From Candidatus Eiseniibacteriota bacterium (GTDB lineage: Bacteria > Eisenbacteria > RBG-16-71-46): a DNA stretch of 64,000 bases. A program made the position numbers and the translations under genes. Of this stretch, positions 10,005 to 21,509 are shown piece after piece. The stretch lies in NCBI GenBank assembly GCA_016710095.1, contig JADJLL010000006.1:124001-188000 (forward strand). The letters run 5' to 3'. Within the stretch, counting starts at the first letter, position 1. Each line of letters starts with the position of its first letter. The notes beneath the pieces are model-generated. The model ran no database searches. It was not told the origin of the DNA and saw nothing but the letters and a program-made list of their open reading frames with translations.

Positions 10005-12719
10005 CTATTTCCGCGTCACGAGCGAGCGGAAGTCCGTCATCACCTCGAACGAACGTTCATCGTCCCGCGCGGCCGGGGTCGCCGAGACCACGAACCGCTC
10101 CCCCGCCTCATCCACGGTCCAGGCGCTGAGGTCGATCGACCAGGAAGGCCGCGGCAGCGCGAACAGGAGCTTCGGCGTCCCCATGTCGAATCCCCGGCTC
10201 GTGTCGATGGAGACCGCCATCAGCTTGCCGTCGGAGGTTTCGTACACGAGCTCCCGGCCCCCCTTGGTCCACTTCGGGCGGCTCGCTCGGGAGGACGAGA
10301 CCTGCCAGCGACCGGGCTGCCCGGACACGCTGGTGACGAACACGTGGAAGTCCTGCGACGTGCCCTGCACTCCCGCGACGAACCGTCCGTCCGGGGACAA
10401 CACGGACTGCGCCTCGACCACCGTCGAATCGTGCAGCGAACGCAGGCCGCGTTCCCGGCCCTCGACGGGCACGAAAAGCGAATGCGGCGCGGGCATGTCG
10501 TGGACCAGCAGCCGCGACCCCTGCGCCGACCACTGGTTCAGGCGGATCGACGCCGAGGGGATCGGAATGGAATCCACGGCGCCGAGACCGTCCGAGGAGA
10601 CGATCATCACGGTGGACCGCGAGAGGCTCGGATCCTCGTCGATGTAGGCGATCCTCCGGCCGTCCGGCGACCAGGCCGACGTGACCTGCCGTCCTCCGGT
10701 GAAACTGAGGCGGCCGTCCGTGCGCCGGTCGATGTCGAAGATGTGGAGGTCGCCCCACTTCTCGGCGCCGGTGTTGGCCTTCTCGTACGCGAGACGCCGG
10801 CCGTCGGGCGACCACTGCGGATTCGCCACCTCGCCGGCGACGAGCGGCTCGCCCACCATGTTGCCCGCACGATCGGCGAGACGCAGTTCGGTTCCGGTGA
10901 TCGACGTTCCGCGCGCGTACGCGAGAATGCCCGTGCGAGAGGTCGAGAAGTGACCGACTGATCCGCCGATGCGCAGGTCGTCGATGATCGTGATCAACTG
11001 TCCGGTCAGCTTCCCGGCGCGAAGATCGAGCTTCTGCGTGACGAGCGAGGTGCCGCGCACGAACAACAGCCATCCGCCGGGCGCGTATTCCACCCGGCCG
11101 TCCGACTCCCCGAGCAGCTTCGAGTCGAGCGAGCCGAGCTTGCCGAGCCGAATGTAGCCCTTGCCGTTCTGCGAACGGTTCCCGATGAAGACGAAGTGCT
11201 CCCCGTCGGGCAGGAAGTGCGGCCACGCACAGCCGATCTCGCCGTTCGCGCGATCGATGCGTGTGGCCGGACGCAGTTCGCCGCCGCCCGCGGGCACGAC
11301 ACGAATCGAATCGGTGAACTTGCCGTCGAGCAGGATCTGCCCCTTCGCGCCCCAGCTCAGGTCCGCGCCACCCGGCGCCGGGCAGATGATCGTGGGAGTG
11401 CCGCCGGCCACGGCGAGGCGCTGCATCTTGCCCCCGGCGCAGAAGACGATCTCGCGGCTGTCCGGCGACCAATAGGCTCGCTGCAAGCCTTCCGTCCCCG
11501 CGATCGGCCGGGACTTCGTCTCGTCGAGCCGGAGCAGCATGGCGCTGACGACCCCGAGCGTGTCGTACCCCTGGAAGAGGAGCATCCGTCCGTCGGGAGA
11601 CAGCCGCGGCCAGAAGGAACCGGCGAATCCCGGCGGGGTCGTGCCGGGATTGAACCGGTACACCGCCTTCGGCGCCGTGAGGCGCGGCACCGCGTACGCG
11701 GCGAACGCCGCCGCCGCGACGAGCACGACCGCGGCGATCGCCCACGGCAGCTTCTCGCTCGCGCGCCGCGCGTGCGCGGGCAGCGCCGGAGCCGCCGACG
11801 TGACGCTCACGTTCGAGAGTCCCGCGCCTTCGCCGATCCACTGCAGCTGCAGCTTCGCGTCGTGCGCGGTCTGGAGGCGCTCTTCGGCGTCCTTCGCGAG
11901 ACAGGCGCGAATCAGCCGGTCGAGCCCGGTCGGCGCGGCGCCCGGCGTGCTCGAGCCCGACGGCGCCTCCGCGATCGCGGCGGGCTCACGCTCGAGGATC
12001 GCGGCGATGAGCGAAGCCTGGCTGCGCCCTTCGAACGCGCGCCGCCCCGTCGCCATCTCGTAGAGCACGCAGCCGAGCGCCCAGATGTCGCTGCGCGCGT
12101 CGGCCTCGCGCCCTTCGAGCTGCTCGGGCGACATGTATTGGAACGTGCCGACGATCGCGCCCTCGGCGGTCAGCGGTGACGCCATGGTCGGGTGCTGCGT
12201 GAGCGCGCCCATCGTGGCGCCGCTCGCGCTCACCGGCCCGCCCATGCCCGACGCGCGCGCGAGCCCGAAGTCCATGAGCTTCGCGCCCGAGCGCGTGATC
12301 ATGACGTTGCCCGGCTTCAGGTCGCGATGGATCACGCCCGCGCGGTGCGCGCGATCGAGCGCGTCGGCGATCTGCACGCCGTAGCGCACGAGCTCCGCCG
12401 TGGGCAGTGCGCCGCGGCGCAGCCGCTCGGCGAGCGTGTCCCCTTCGACCAGCTCCATGACGAGGTAGTCCACGTCGCCCTCGCGCCCGACGTCGAACAG
12501 CGTGCAGATGTTCGGGTGGTTCAGGCTCGAGATCGTGCGCGCCTCGCGCTCGAAGCGGGCGCGCACCTCCTCGTTTTCCGACAGGTGCTGCGGCAGCACC
12601 TTGATCGCGACTTCTCGCCCGAGGCGGGTGTCGCGTGCGCGGTAGACCTCGCCCATGCCCCCGGCGCCGAGCGGCGAAACCACTTCATAAGGACCGAGCT
12701 TCGTTCCGGCTTCGAGCAT
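10005..12719 (-). CDS. Ser/Thr protein kinase with TM helix and PD40 propeller (kinase 1)
   Basis: A 904-residue receptor-type Hanks kinase. The glycine loop GAGGMG is at residues 18-23, the ATP-binding lysine at 40 (VAIK), the catalytic HRDLKPGN at 131-138 and DFG at 150-152. A Ser/Thr-rich activation segment of about 40 residues ends in YMSPEQ. A single membrane helix (WAIAAVVLVAAAAFAAYAV) near residue 340 separates the cytoplasmic kinase from a C-terminal domain with repeated SPDGR-type PD40/TolB blades, expected in the periplasm. The protein probably senses an extracytoplasmic signal. GGAGG lies 12 nt before the ATG. It is divergent from kinase 2 and stands apart from the eight-gene chain, although its kinase domain is of the same subtype as kinases 4, 5, 9 and 10. 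Confidence 0.93.
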   Translation of the reverse strand: MLEAGTKLGPYEVVSPLGAGGMGEVYRARDTRLGREVAIKVLPQHLSENEEVRARFEREARTISSLNHPNICTLFDVGREGDVDYLVMELVEGDTLAERLRRGALPTAELVRYGVQIADALDRAHRAGVIHRDLKPGNVMITRSGAKLMDFGLARASGMGGPVSASGATMGALTQHPTMASPLTAEGAIVGTFQYMSPEQLEGREADARSDIWALGCVLYEMATGRRAFEGRSQASLIAAILEREPAAIAEAPSGSSTPGAAPTGLDRLIRACLAKDAEERLQTAHDAKLQLQWIGEGAGLSNVSVTSAAPALPAHARRASEKLPWAIAAVVLVAAAAFAAYAVPRLTAPKAVYRFNPGTTPPGFAGSFWPRLSPDGRMLLFQGYDTLGVVSAMLLRLDETKSRPIAGTEGLQRAYWSPDSREIVFCAGGKMQRLAVAGGTPTIICPAPGGADLSWGAKGQILLDGKFTDSIRVVPAGGGELRPATRIDRANGEIGCAWPHFLPDGEHFVFIGNRSQNGKGYIRLGKLGSLDSKLLGESDGRVEYAPGGWLLFVRGTSLVTQKLDLRAGKLTGQLITIIDDLRIGGSVGHFSTSRTGILAYARGTSITGTELRLADRAGNMVGEPLVAGEVANPQWSPDGRRLAYEKANTGAEKWGDLHIFDIDRRTDGRLSFTGGRQVTSAWSPDGRRIAYIDEDPSLSRSTVMIVSSDGLGAVDSIPIPSASIRLNQWSAQGSRLLVHDMPAPHSLFVPVEGRERGLRSLHDSTVVEAQSVLSPDGRFVAGVQGTSQDFHVFVTSVSGQPGRWQVSSSRASRPKWTKGGRELVYETSDGKLMAVSIDTSRGFDMGTPKLLFALPRPSWSIDLSAWTVDEAGERFVVSATPAARDDERSFEVMTDFRSLVTRK

Positions 12720-12832
12720 GGGGAAGCGGCCTCCGTGAGCGAGCGTCGGGATGGTCGGGGGACGGGCAAGTTAGCAGCGCGGCCCCGGCGTCGGAACACA
12801 TTTTCGTGCTGCGCGGGCGCGTGCCGCGCGGC

Positions 12833-12838
12833 TATGGT
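12833..12838 (+). promoter_or_regulatory. Possible -10 element of kinase 2
   Basis: TATGGT ends 7 nt before the kinase 2 ATG, and no Shine-Dalgarno sequence is present. No convincing -35 hexamer lies at the expected distance. The placement would give a leaderless transcript, as inferred for actA and kinase 11. Confidence 0.3.
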
Positions 12839-12845
12839 GCGCGCC

Positions 12846-15613
<2,768 letters not shown>

Positions 15614-15617
<4 letters not shown>

Positions 15618-16435
15618 CCGACCTCAATCCGCAGCTGCAGCAGATGGCCGACGAGTCCATGGTGCGCAACCTCGACGCACAGGCGCGCGCCATCTGGCCG
15701 CAGGAGCGTGCGCTGTTCGATCGCTACGCGCTGTCCGGGCCACTGCGCATCCTCGACGCCGGCTGCGGCACGGGCGAGATCACGTGGCGGCTCGCCGAGC
15801 GCTTCACGGAAGCACAGGTGCTCGGCGTGGACATCATCGACCATCACCTGGAACTGGCGCGCGCGCGGCACGCCGCGTGGGCGCCGCGCGTGTCGTTCGA
15901 GCACCAGAGCGTCTTCGAGCTGCCCACGCCCGACGGCACGTACGACCTGACCGTCTGCCGTCACGTGATCCAGTCCATCCCGCACGCCGATCGCGTGCTG
16001 GCCGAACTGAAGCGCGTGACGAAGCGCGGCGGCTGGCTGCACGTGATCGCCGAGGACTACGGCCAGCTGCACTTCCCCACCGATGGCGAGCTGGACGTGC
16101 GCGACTTCTGGCACGAGGTGCCCGCGCGCTTCGGCGCCGCGACCGGCACCGACCTGTTCATCGGGCGGCACGTGGCGGGACTCGTCGAACAACTCGGGCT
16201 CGCCGACATCCGGCTCGACTACGTGGTCGTGGACACGCTGCGCGTCGAGCGCGACACGTTCGCGACGATCCTCGAGGCGTGGCGCGACGGCTACGTGGCG
16301 CCGATCGCCGAGCACACGCGCTACAGCGCCGAGCAGGCGACCGCGTACTTCGAGCGCATGATCGCCGACATCCGCACGCCCGGGCGCTACGCCTCGTGGC
16401 AGGTGCCGGTGATTTCGGGACGGGTGAGCGCCTAG
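15614..16435 (+). CDS. SAM-dependent class I methyltransferase
   Basis: A 273-residue Rossmann-fold methyltransferase. Motif I is LDAGCGTGEI (around residues 44-53), followed by an acidic residue after the second strand (VLGVDIIDHH) and the motif-IV region TYDLTVCRHVIQSIPHADRV. The general form resembles the UbiE/methyltransf_11 group; the substrate cannot be told. It overlaps the kinase 2 stop codon by 4 nt (ATGA), so the two are co-translated. The substrate might be connected to the kinase signal, but that is only inference. Its TAG stop shares the palindrome CTAG with the stop of convergent kinase 3. Confidence 0.88.
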
Positions 16436-18822
16436 ACGACGCTGCCCTCCGGCAGCCCCGACTCGATCTTCACGTCGCGGAACAGCCGGAACACCGCGGC
16501 GTCGAGCATCGGCGCTTCGAGCGGCCAGACGAGCGTCGCGTCCAGCCGGCGCGGCGCCATGCCGGGATGGTCGAGCAGCCCGTGCAGCGACGGCAGCAGC
16601 CGCGGAAACACGTGGATGAACTCCGCGAGCATCCGGTGCTGCGCGATCGTCATGGCCGTCTCCCTGTCGCCCACCCGAAGAGCGGCCATGAGGGCGATCA
16701 CCATGGCCTGCGAGGTGAGCCCGGTGTTGCCCAGCAATCCGGGGAGCAGCCGGCGCGCGTCTTCCACGCGTCCCTCGAACGCGGCGATGCCGCACTGGAT
16801 CGCCCGCAGGTCGACCTCGCGCGCGCCGTCGGCATCGGCCTCGCGCGCGTCCGCCGCCGCGGCGGCGACGTCGCCCGACTCGAGGTGCAGCCGCGCGCGC
16901 TCGGCGTAGGCGAACGTGCGGAAGAACGAGCTGTCGCCCAGTTCCCGAATGCGGCGCGTGAGCGCGAGGCATTCGTCGTGCCGCCTCGTCAGTCCCGTGA
17001 TCATCGCGACCCAGCCCAGCGAGAACGCATCCTGGGGATCCAGCACACTCACGCGGCGCACGTAACGCTCCGCCTTGGCCACGTTGCCGGCGGCGACGGC
17101 GAACACGCACAGGTTGGAGAGCGCCGGAGTGAAGTGGGGGTCCGCCTCGATCGCGCGGAGCAGCGCCGCGTGCGCTCCCTCCCGATCGCCCGAGAACAGC
17201 AGGTTCAGCGCCTCGGCCTTGTGCCCCTCGGGCAGCCGCGGGTTGAGCGAGATCGCGTGGCGCGCCGCGTCGAGCCCGAGCCGCTGGAACTCGGCGGGGT
17301 CGCCGTCCACGCCCCACTGGCGGAACTGCGCGTAGCAGTCCGCCATGCCCGCCCACGCCAGCGCGTAGTCCGCGTCGATCTGCGTCGCCTGACGGAACAG
17401 TTCGAGCGCCTCGACAAGAGTCGACTTCTCGTAACGGCTGTAGCGCTCGCGACCCTGCAGGTAGAGATCGTACGCGGCCGCATCGCGCGGGCGGTGCTTG
17501 AGGAGATTGGCGGCTTCCGCCGGCGACAGCGCGACACGCAGCGCTTCGGTGATCGCCGCGGCGATCTCCTCCTGAACCGCGAACACGTCCTCCATGGTGC
17601 GGTCGTAGCGCTCGGCCCAGACCTGGAAGCCGTCGGCGGCGTTGCTCAACTGCACCGAGATGCGCATGCGCTCGCCCGCGCGCCGCACGCTGCCCTGGAG
17701 CACCGTGCTCACGTTGAGCTCGCTCGCCACGGTGGCGAGGTCCACGTCCTTGCCGCGGTAGCGCGCCACGCCGTTGCGCGAAGCGACGCGCAGCCCCTTG
17801 ATCTTGGAGAGGTCGGTGAGGATGTCCTCGGTGATGCCGGCGCAGAAGTAGTCGCTCTCGGAGTCCGGCGACAGGTTTTCGAAGTAGAGCACCGCGAGCG
17901 ACGGGGCCGTCTGTACGGCCGCCATCGCGCCGGACGGGCGGCTACCGGCCGACGACGCCATCTCCAGCGCCATCGCGGCCAGTTCGGCCCTGAGCGCGCC
18001 GATGTCGGCCGGGCGCGTTTCCGGGTCCTTGAGGAGGCAGCGCCGCAGCAGGTCCACCAGCTTGGTGGGCGCGGCGACGGGCAGCGCGTTCCAGTCGGGC
18101 TCGCGCTCGAGCACTCGCACCATGACGTCGGACACCGTGTCGCCGCCGAACACCTGCCGGGCGCACAGGCACTCGAACAGCACGCAGCCGAACGCCCACA
18201 CGTCGGCGCGCCGGTCCACGACGCGGCCGCGCGCCTGCTCGGGGCTCATGTACGACGCCGTGCCCAGGATGACACCCGCGCCGGTGGCGCTCAGCGCCAT
18301 GGTGGGCGATGCGCTCATGTCCACGGACGAAGGGTTCTCGGTGGCGCCGCCCTTGGCGAGCCCGAAGTCGAGCACCTTCACCGTGCGCGACGGCGTGAGC
18401 ATGATGTTGCCCGGCTTCAGGTCGCGATGAACGATGCCCTTCTCGTGCGCCGCCTCGACCGCCGCGGCGACCTGCACCGCCACGTCGAGCGCTTCGCGCA
18501 CCGGCAGCGGCCCGCGCACGAGCCGCGTGGTGAGCGTTTCGCCCTCGACCAGTTCGAGCACCAGGTACGTCGCGCCGTCCGCTTCCTCGAGCCCGAAGAT
18601 GCCGGCCACGTTCGCGTGACTGAGCGACGCGAGCAGCCGCGCCTCGCGCTGGAAGCGCGCGAGCCGCTCGGGATTCTGCGCGAACGCCGCGGGCAGGCCC
18701 TTGATGGCGACGTCGCGGCCGAGCCGCGTGTCGCGCGCGCGGAAGACTTCACCCATGCCGCCCGCGCCGAGCGGGCCGACGACTTCGTACGGACCGAGTT
18801 TCGTGCCGGGAACGAGCGTCAC
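16432..18822 (-). CDS. Ser/Thr kinase with TolB-N domain and TPR region (kinase 3)
   Basis: A 796-residue protein, the last of the eight-gene chain. The kinase domain (GAGGMGEV, VAIKGLP, HRDLKPGNIML, DFG, YMSPEQ) is of the subtype whose second lobe begins FGLEEADGATYLVLELVEG. Unlike its seven chain mates it has no evident membrane helix. A TolB-N/adenylate-cyclase-associated domain follows (SLAVLYFENLSPDSESDYF to about residue 480), then tetratricopeptide-like helices to the end. It is therefore probably a cytoplasmic kinase with a protein-interaction platform. The GTG start overlaps the stop of kinase 4 (GTGA), and GGAGAA lies just upstream; longer upstream reading is the antisense-like tail of kinase 4. 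Its architecture matches kinase 11 at the other end of the cluster. Confidence 0.92.
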   Translation of the reverse strand: MTLVPGTKLGPYEVVGPLGAGGMGEVFRARDTRLGRDVAIKGLPAAFAQNPERLARFQREARLLASLSHANVAGIFGLEEADGATYLVLELVEGETLTTRLVRGPLPVREALDVAVQVAAAVEAAHEKGIVHRDLKPGNIMLTPSRTVKVLDFGLAKGGATENPSSVDMSASPTMALSATGAGVILGTASYMSPEQARGRVVDRRADVWAFGCVLFECLCARQVFGGDTVSDVMVRVLEREPDWNALPVAAPTKLVDLLRRCLLKDPETRPADIGALRAELAAMALEMASSAGSRPSGAMAAVQTAPSLAVLYFENLSPDSESDYFCAGITEDILTDLSKIKGLRVASRNGVARYRGKDVDLATVASELNVSTVLQGSVRRAGERMRISVQLSNAADGFQVWAERYDRTMEDVFAVQEEIAAAITEALRVALSPAEAANLLKHRPRDAAAYDLYLQGRERYSRYEKSTLVEALELFRQATQIDADYALAWAGMADCYAQFRQWGVDGDPAEFQRLGLDAARHAISLNPRLPEGHKAEALNLLFSGDREGAHAALLRAIEADPHFTPALSNLCVFAVAAGNVAKAERYVRRVSVLDPQDAFSLGWVAMITGLTRRHDECLALTRRIRELGDSSFFRTFAYAERARLHLESGDVAAAAADAREADADGAREVDLRAIQCGIAAFEGRVEDARRLLPGLLGNTGLTSQAMVIALMAALRVGDRETAMTIAQHRMLAEFIHVFPRLLPSLHGLLDHPGMAPRRLDATLVWPLEAPMLDAAVFRLFRDVKIESGLPEGSVV

Positions 18823-21509
18823 TTCTTCTCCAGGAGATGCTGCCAGCCGAGCACGACGTCGAGCCGCGTCTCGACCGAGCCGGGCTTCTCGGTCTGGAAG
18901 AGGAATCGCTTCGTGCTCTTGTCGTATCCCACGACGCCCTCCGGCCCTCGCAGCGTGAACAGCAACTGCGGCGCACTCTGCCGGAAGCCGCCGTCGAACG
19001 ACACCACGCTCGAGTAGCACCGGCCCGCGGCGCCGAAGAGAATCACCTCGTAGCCGTCCCCCGACCAGACGGCGCCGCGCAGCCCGGGTGCGTTGAGCTG
19101 GTAGCGCGCTCCCGGATCGCTCGCGGAACGGATGAACACCGACGGCGTGCCGCCGTCGTCCACGACCGTGACCAGCCAGCGGCCGTCCGGCGAATAGCTC
19201 GCGGTGACTTCGGCGGCCGGTGTGCTCTCCAGCACTCCCGGCGCCCCACCGCCCACGAGCGGAACGGTCCAGAGGTCGATGTTGCCCTTCGCGTCCGACG
19301 CGCGAGCCAGCAGGTGCGAACCGTCCGGCGACCACGTCATCGGGTAGGCGAAGATGCCGGGCGCCTTGAAGAGCAGCGAGTCGGGACCGCTGCCGTCCGC
19401 GGCCTTGGTGTGGATCTCCCACCCGCGCGGTCCCGGAAGCCGCGCGAACGCGAGCATGCGGCCGTCGGTGGACCACTCGAGCTGGTCCGCGCGGACCTTC
19501 ATGTAGGTGATGCGGTTCGCCGCTCCGCTCGCGAGGTCCATGACCGCGATGTCGGGCGTCTCGTTGGTCACGTAGGCGATCCGGCGGCCGTCCGGAGACA
19601 GCGCCGCGGTGTGGCCATCGAGGTCCGCGACCGCGATGCCGGCGGGCGCGCCGCTGCGCGTGCGCCAGTCCAGCAGGTGGTGCGGTTCGGTCCAATGCTG
19701 GGCGAGCAGGGCCCCGTGATTGGCGGAGACGTTCCCGTACCCGAAGTTGTCGGAGGCCACTTCGTCGAGCACGACGCGCGCCGGCCCCGACACCTTGAAG
19801 GTGCGCGGATCGAACCGGCGCATGACCAGCCGGCGCTTCATGAAGTTGATCCCGGTGTCGAGCGAGTAGAGCCAGCCCGGCGCCACGTAGTGCGCCACGG
19901 TCCCGGTCCGGACGACTTCGAACGGCTTGCCGCCGCCCAGGTCACCCACGTACGTGGTGGGATCCTCGCCCGTGCCGATCGCCGTGTAGAGGAAGTGGCG
20001 CCCGTCGGGCAGGAACTGCGGATAGCGGTGCCCGCGCTCACCGCGCGAGTGATCCACCGTCGTCACGGCGGTCGGCTGACCGCCCGCGGAGCTCACCTGC
20101 ATGAGCCCGCCCTCGCGCTCCGGAGCGAACACGATCACGCCCTGCTTCGACCACGTGCCGCCGCGCGCGTCCGGCGCGTCGCACAGGATCGCGGGCGAAC
20201 TGCCGTCGAGCTGCACGCGTCGCAGCTTGCCGGCGGCGAAGAAGCCGATGCTGCGTCCGTCCGGCGACCAGAACGCGAGGGAGGCGTTCTCGGTCCCGGG
20301 GACGAGCCGCGCCTTGGGGTCGTCGATCGGGCGCACGTAGAGCCGCGGCGTGTTGGCGCTGTCCACCGCCGCGAAGAAGAACGATTGCCCGTCGGGCGCC
20401 CACTCCCCCTCGGCCGGCAACTGCAGCACGGTGCCCTCGGGTGATTCGACCGTGAAGCGCGCGAGCGGCTGCGAAGCGCGCGAGGCGCCCCACGGACCGA
20501 ACGCGTACGCCAGCGCGGCGAGCGCGACGAGCACTCCGGCCGCCGCGACCAGCAGCGGCGTGCGGCCGGCCCCCGCGCGTGCGGGCACCGACGAAGGCGC
20601 GGCGTGTGCGCCGCTCGACGAGCTGCCGCCGCCGGAGCCGATCCACGAGAGCTCGCGCCGCACGTCACCGGCCGACTGCCAGCGCTCGTCCGGGTCCTTG
20701 GCGAGGCACTGCAGGATCAATCGCTCGAGCGCGGGCGGCGACATCGGAGCGACTTCCGACAATGGCCGAGGCGCGTCTCTCATGATGCTGCTGATGAGGC
20801 TCGCCTGCGTCGCGCCTTCGTAGGCGCGCTTGCCCGTCGTCATCTCGTACAGCACGCAACCGAGCGCCCAGATGTCGGCGCGAGAGTCGGCCTCGCGTCC
20901 TTCCATCTGCTCGGGCGACATGTACTGGAACGTGCCGACGATGCTGCCCTCGGCGGTCAGCGGCGACGCCACGGTGGGTGACTGCGTGAGCGCGGTCATG
21001 GTGGCGCCGCTGGCGCTCACGGGTCCGCCCATCGCGGTCGCGCGCGCGAGCCCGAAGTCCATCAGCTTGGCGCCCGACTTGCCCAGCATGACGTTGCCCG
21101 GCTTGAGGTCGCGATGCACCACGCCCGCGCGATGCGCGCGGTCGAGCGCGTCGGCGACCTGCGAGCCGATGCGCAGCACGTCGGGCAGCGGCAGCGGGCC
21201 CTTCTGCAGCCGGGCCGCGAGCGACTCGCCCTCCACCAGTTCCATGACCAGGTAGTCGGTCTCGCCCTCGCGCCCCACGTCGTGCAGCACGCAGATGTGC
21301 GGATGGTTGAGCGCGGCGATCGCCTTGGCCTCGCGCTCGAAGCGCGCACGCACGTCGGCGTTCGCGCTCAGGTGCTGCGGCAGCACTTTCACCGCGACAT
21401 CGCGGCCGAGCCGCGTGTCGCGCGCGCGATACACCTCGCCCATGCCGCCCGCGCCGAGCGGCGCGACGATCTCGTAGGGACCGAGCTTGGTGCCTGCGTC
21501 GAGGCTCAT
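18819..21509 (-). CDS. Ser/Thr protein kinase with TM helix and PD40 propeller (kinase 4)
   Basis: An 896-residue receptor kinase. The N-terminal kinase domain has GAGGMG near 19-24, the VAVK lysine at 41, HRDLKPGN, DFG, and the Ser/Thr-rich activation segment with GPVSASGATM and YMSPEQMEG. One membrane helix (LLVAAAGVLVALAALAYAF) follows near residue 325. The periplasmic part is a PD40/TolB-like propeller with blades such as WSPDGRSIGFF and LSPDGRRIAYV. ATGA overlaps join it to kinase 5 upstream, and GTGA to kinase 3 downstream. The propeller differs from those of its neighbours, while the kinase domain is close to kinases 5, 9 and 10. Confidence 0.93.
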   Translation of the reverse strand: MSLDAGTKLGPYEIVAPLGAGGMGEVYRARDTRLGRDVAVKVLPQHLSANADVRARFEREAKAIAALNHPHICVLHDVGREGETDYLVMELVEGESLAARLQKGPLPLPDVLRIGSQVADALDRAHRAGVVHRDLKPGNVMLGKSGAKLMDFGLARATAMGGPVSASGATMTALTQSPTVASPLTAEGSIVGTFQYMSPEQMEGREADSRADIWALGCVLYEMTTGKRAYEGATQASLISSIMRDAPRPLSEVAPMSPPALERLILQCLAKDPDERWQSAGDVRRELSWIGSGGGSSSSGAHAAPSSVPARAGAGRTPLLVAAAGVLVALAALAYAFGPWGASRASQPLARFTVESPEGTVLQLPAEGEWAPDGQSFFFAAVDSANTPRLYVRPIDDPKARLVPGTENASLAFWSPDGRSIGFFAAGKLRRVQLDGSSPAILCDAPDARGGTWSKQGVIVFAPEREGGLMQVSSAGGQPTAVTTVDHSRGERGHRYPQFLPDGRHFLYTAIGTGEDPTTYVGDLGGGKPFEVVRTGTVAHYVAPGWLYSLDTGINFMKRRLVMRRFDPRTFKVSGPARVVLDEVASDNFGYGNVSANHGALLAQHWTEPHHLLDWRTRSGAPAGIAVADLDGHTAALSPDGRRIAYVTNETPDIAVMDLASGAANRITYMKVRADQLEWSTDGRMLAFARLPGPRGWEIHTKAADGSGPDSLLFKAPGIFAYPMTWSPDGSHLLARASDAKGNIDLWTVPLVGGGAPGVLESTPAAEVTASYSPDGRWLVTVVDDGGTPSVFIRSASDPGARYQLNAPGLRGAVWSGDGYEVILFGAAGRCYSSVVSFDGGFRQSAPQLLFTLRGPEGVVGYDKSTKRFLFQTEKPGSVETRLDVVLGWQHLLEKK

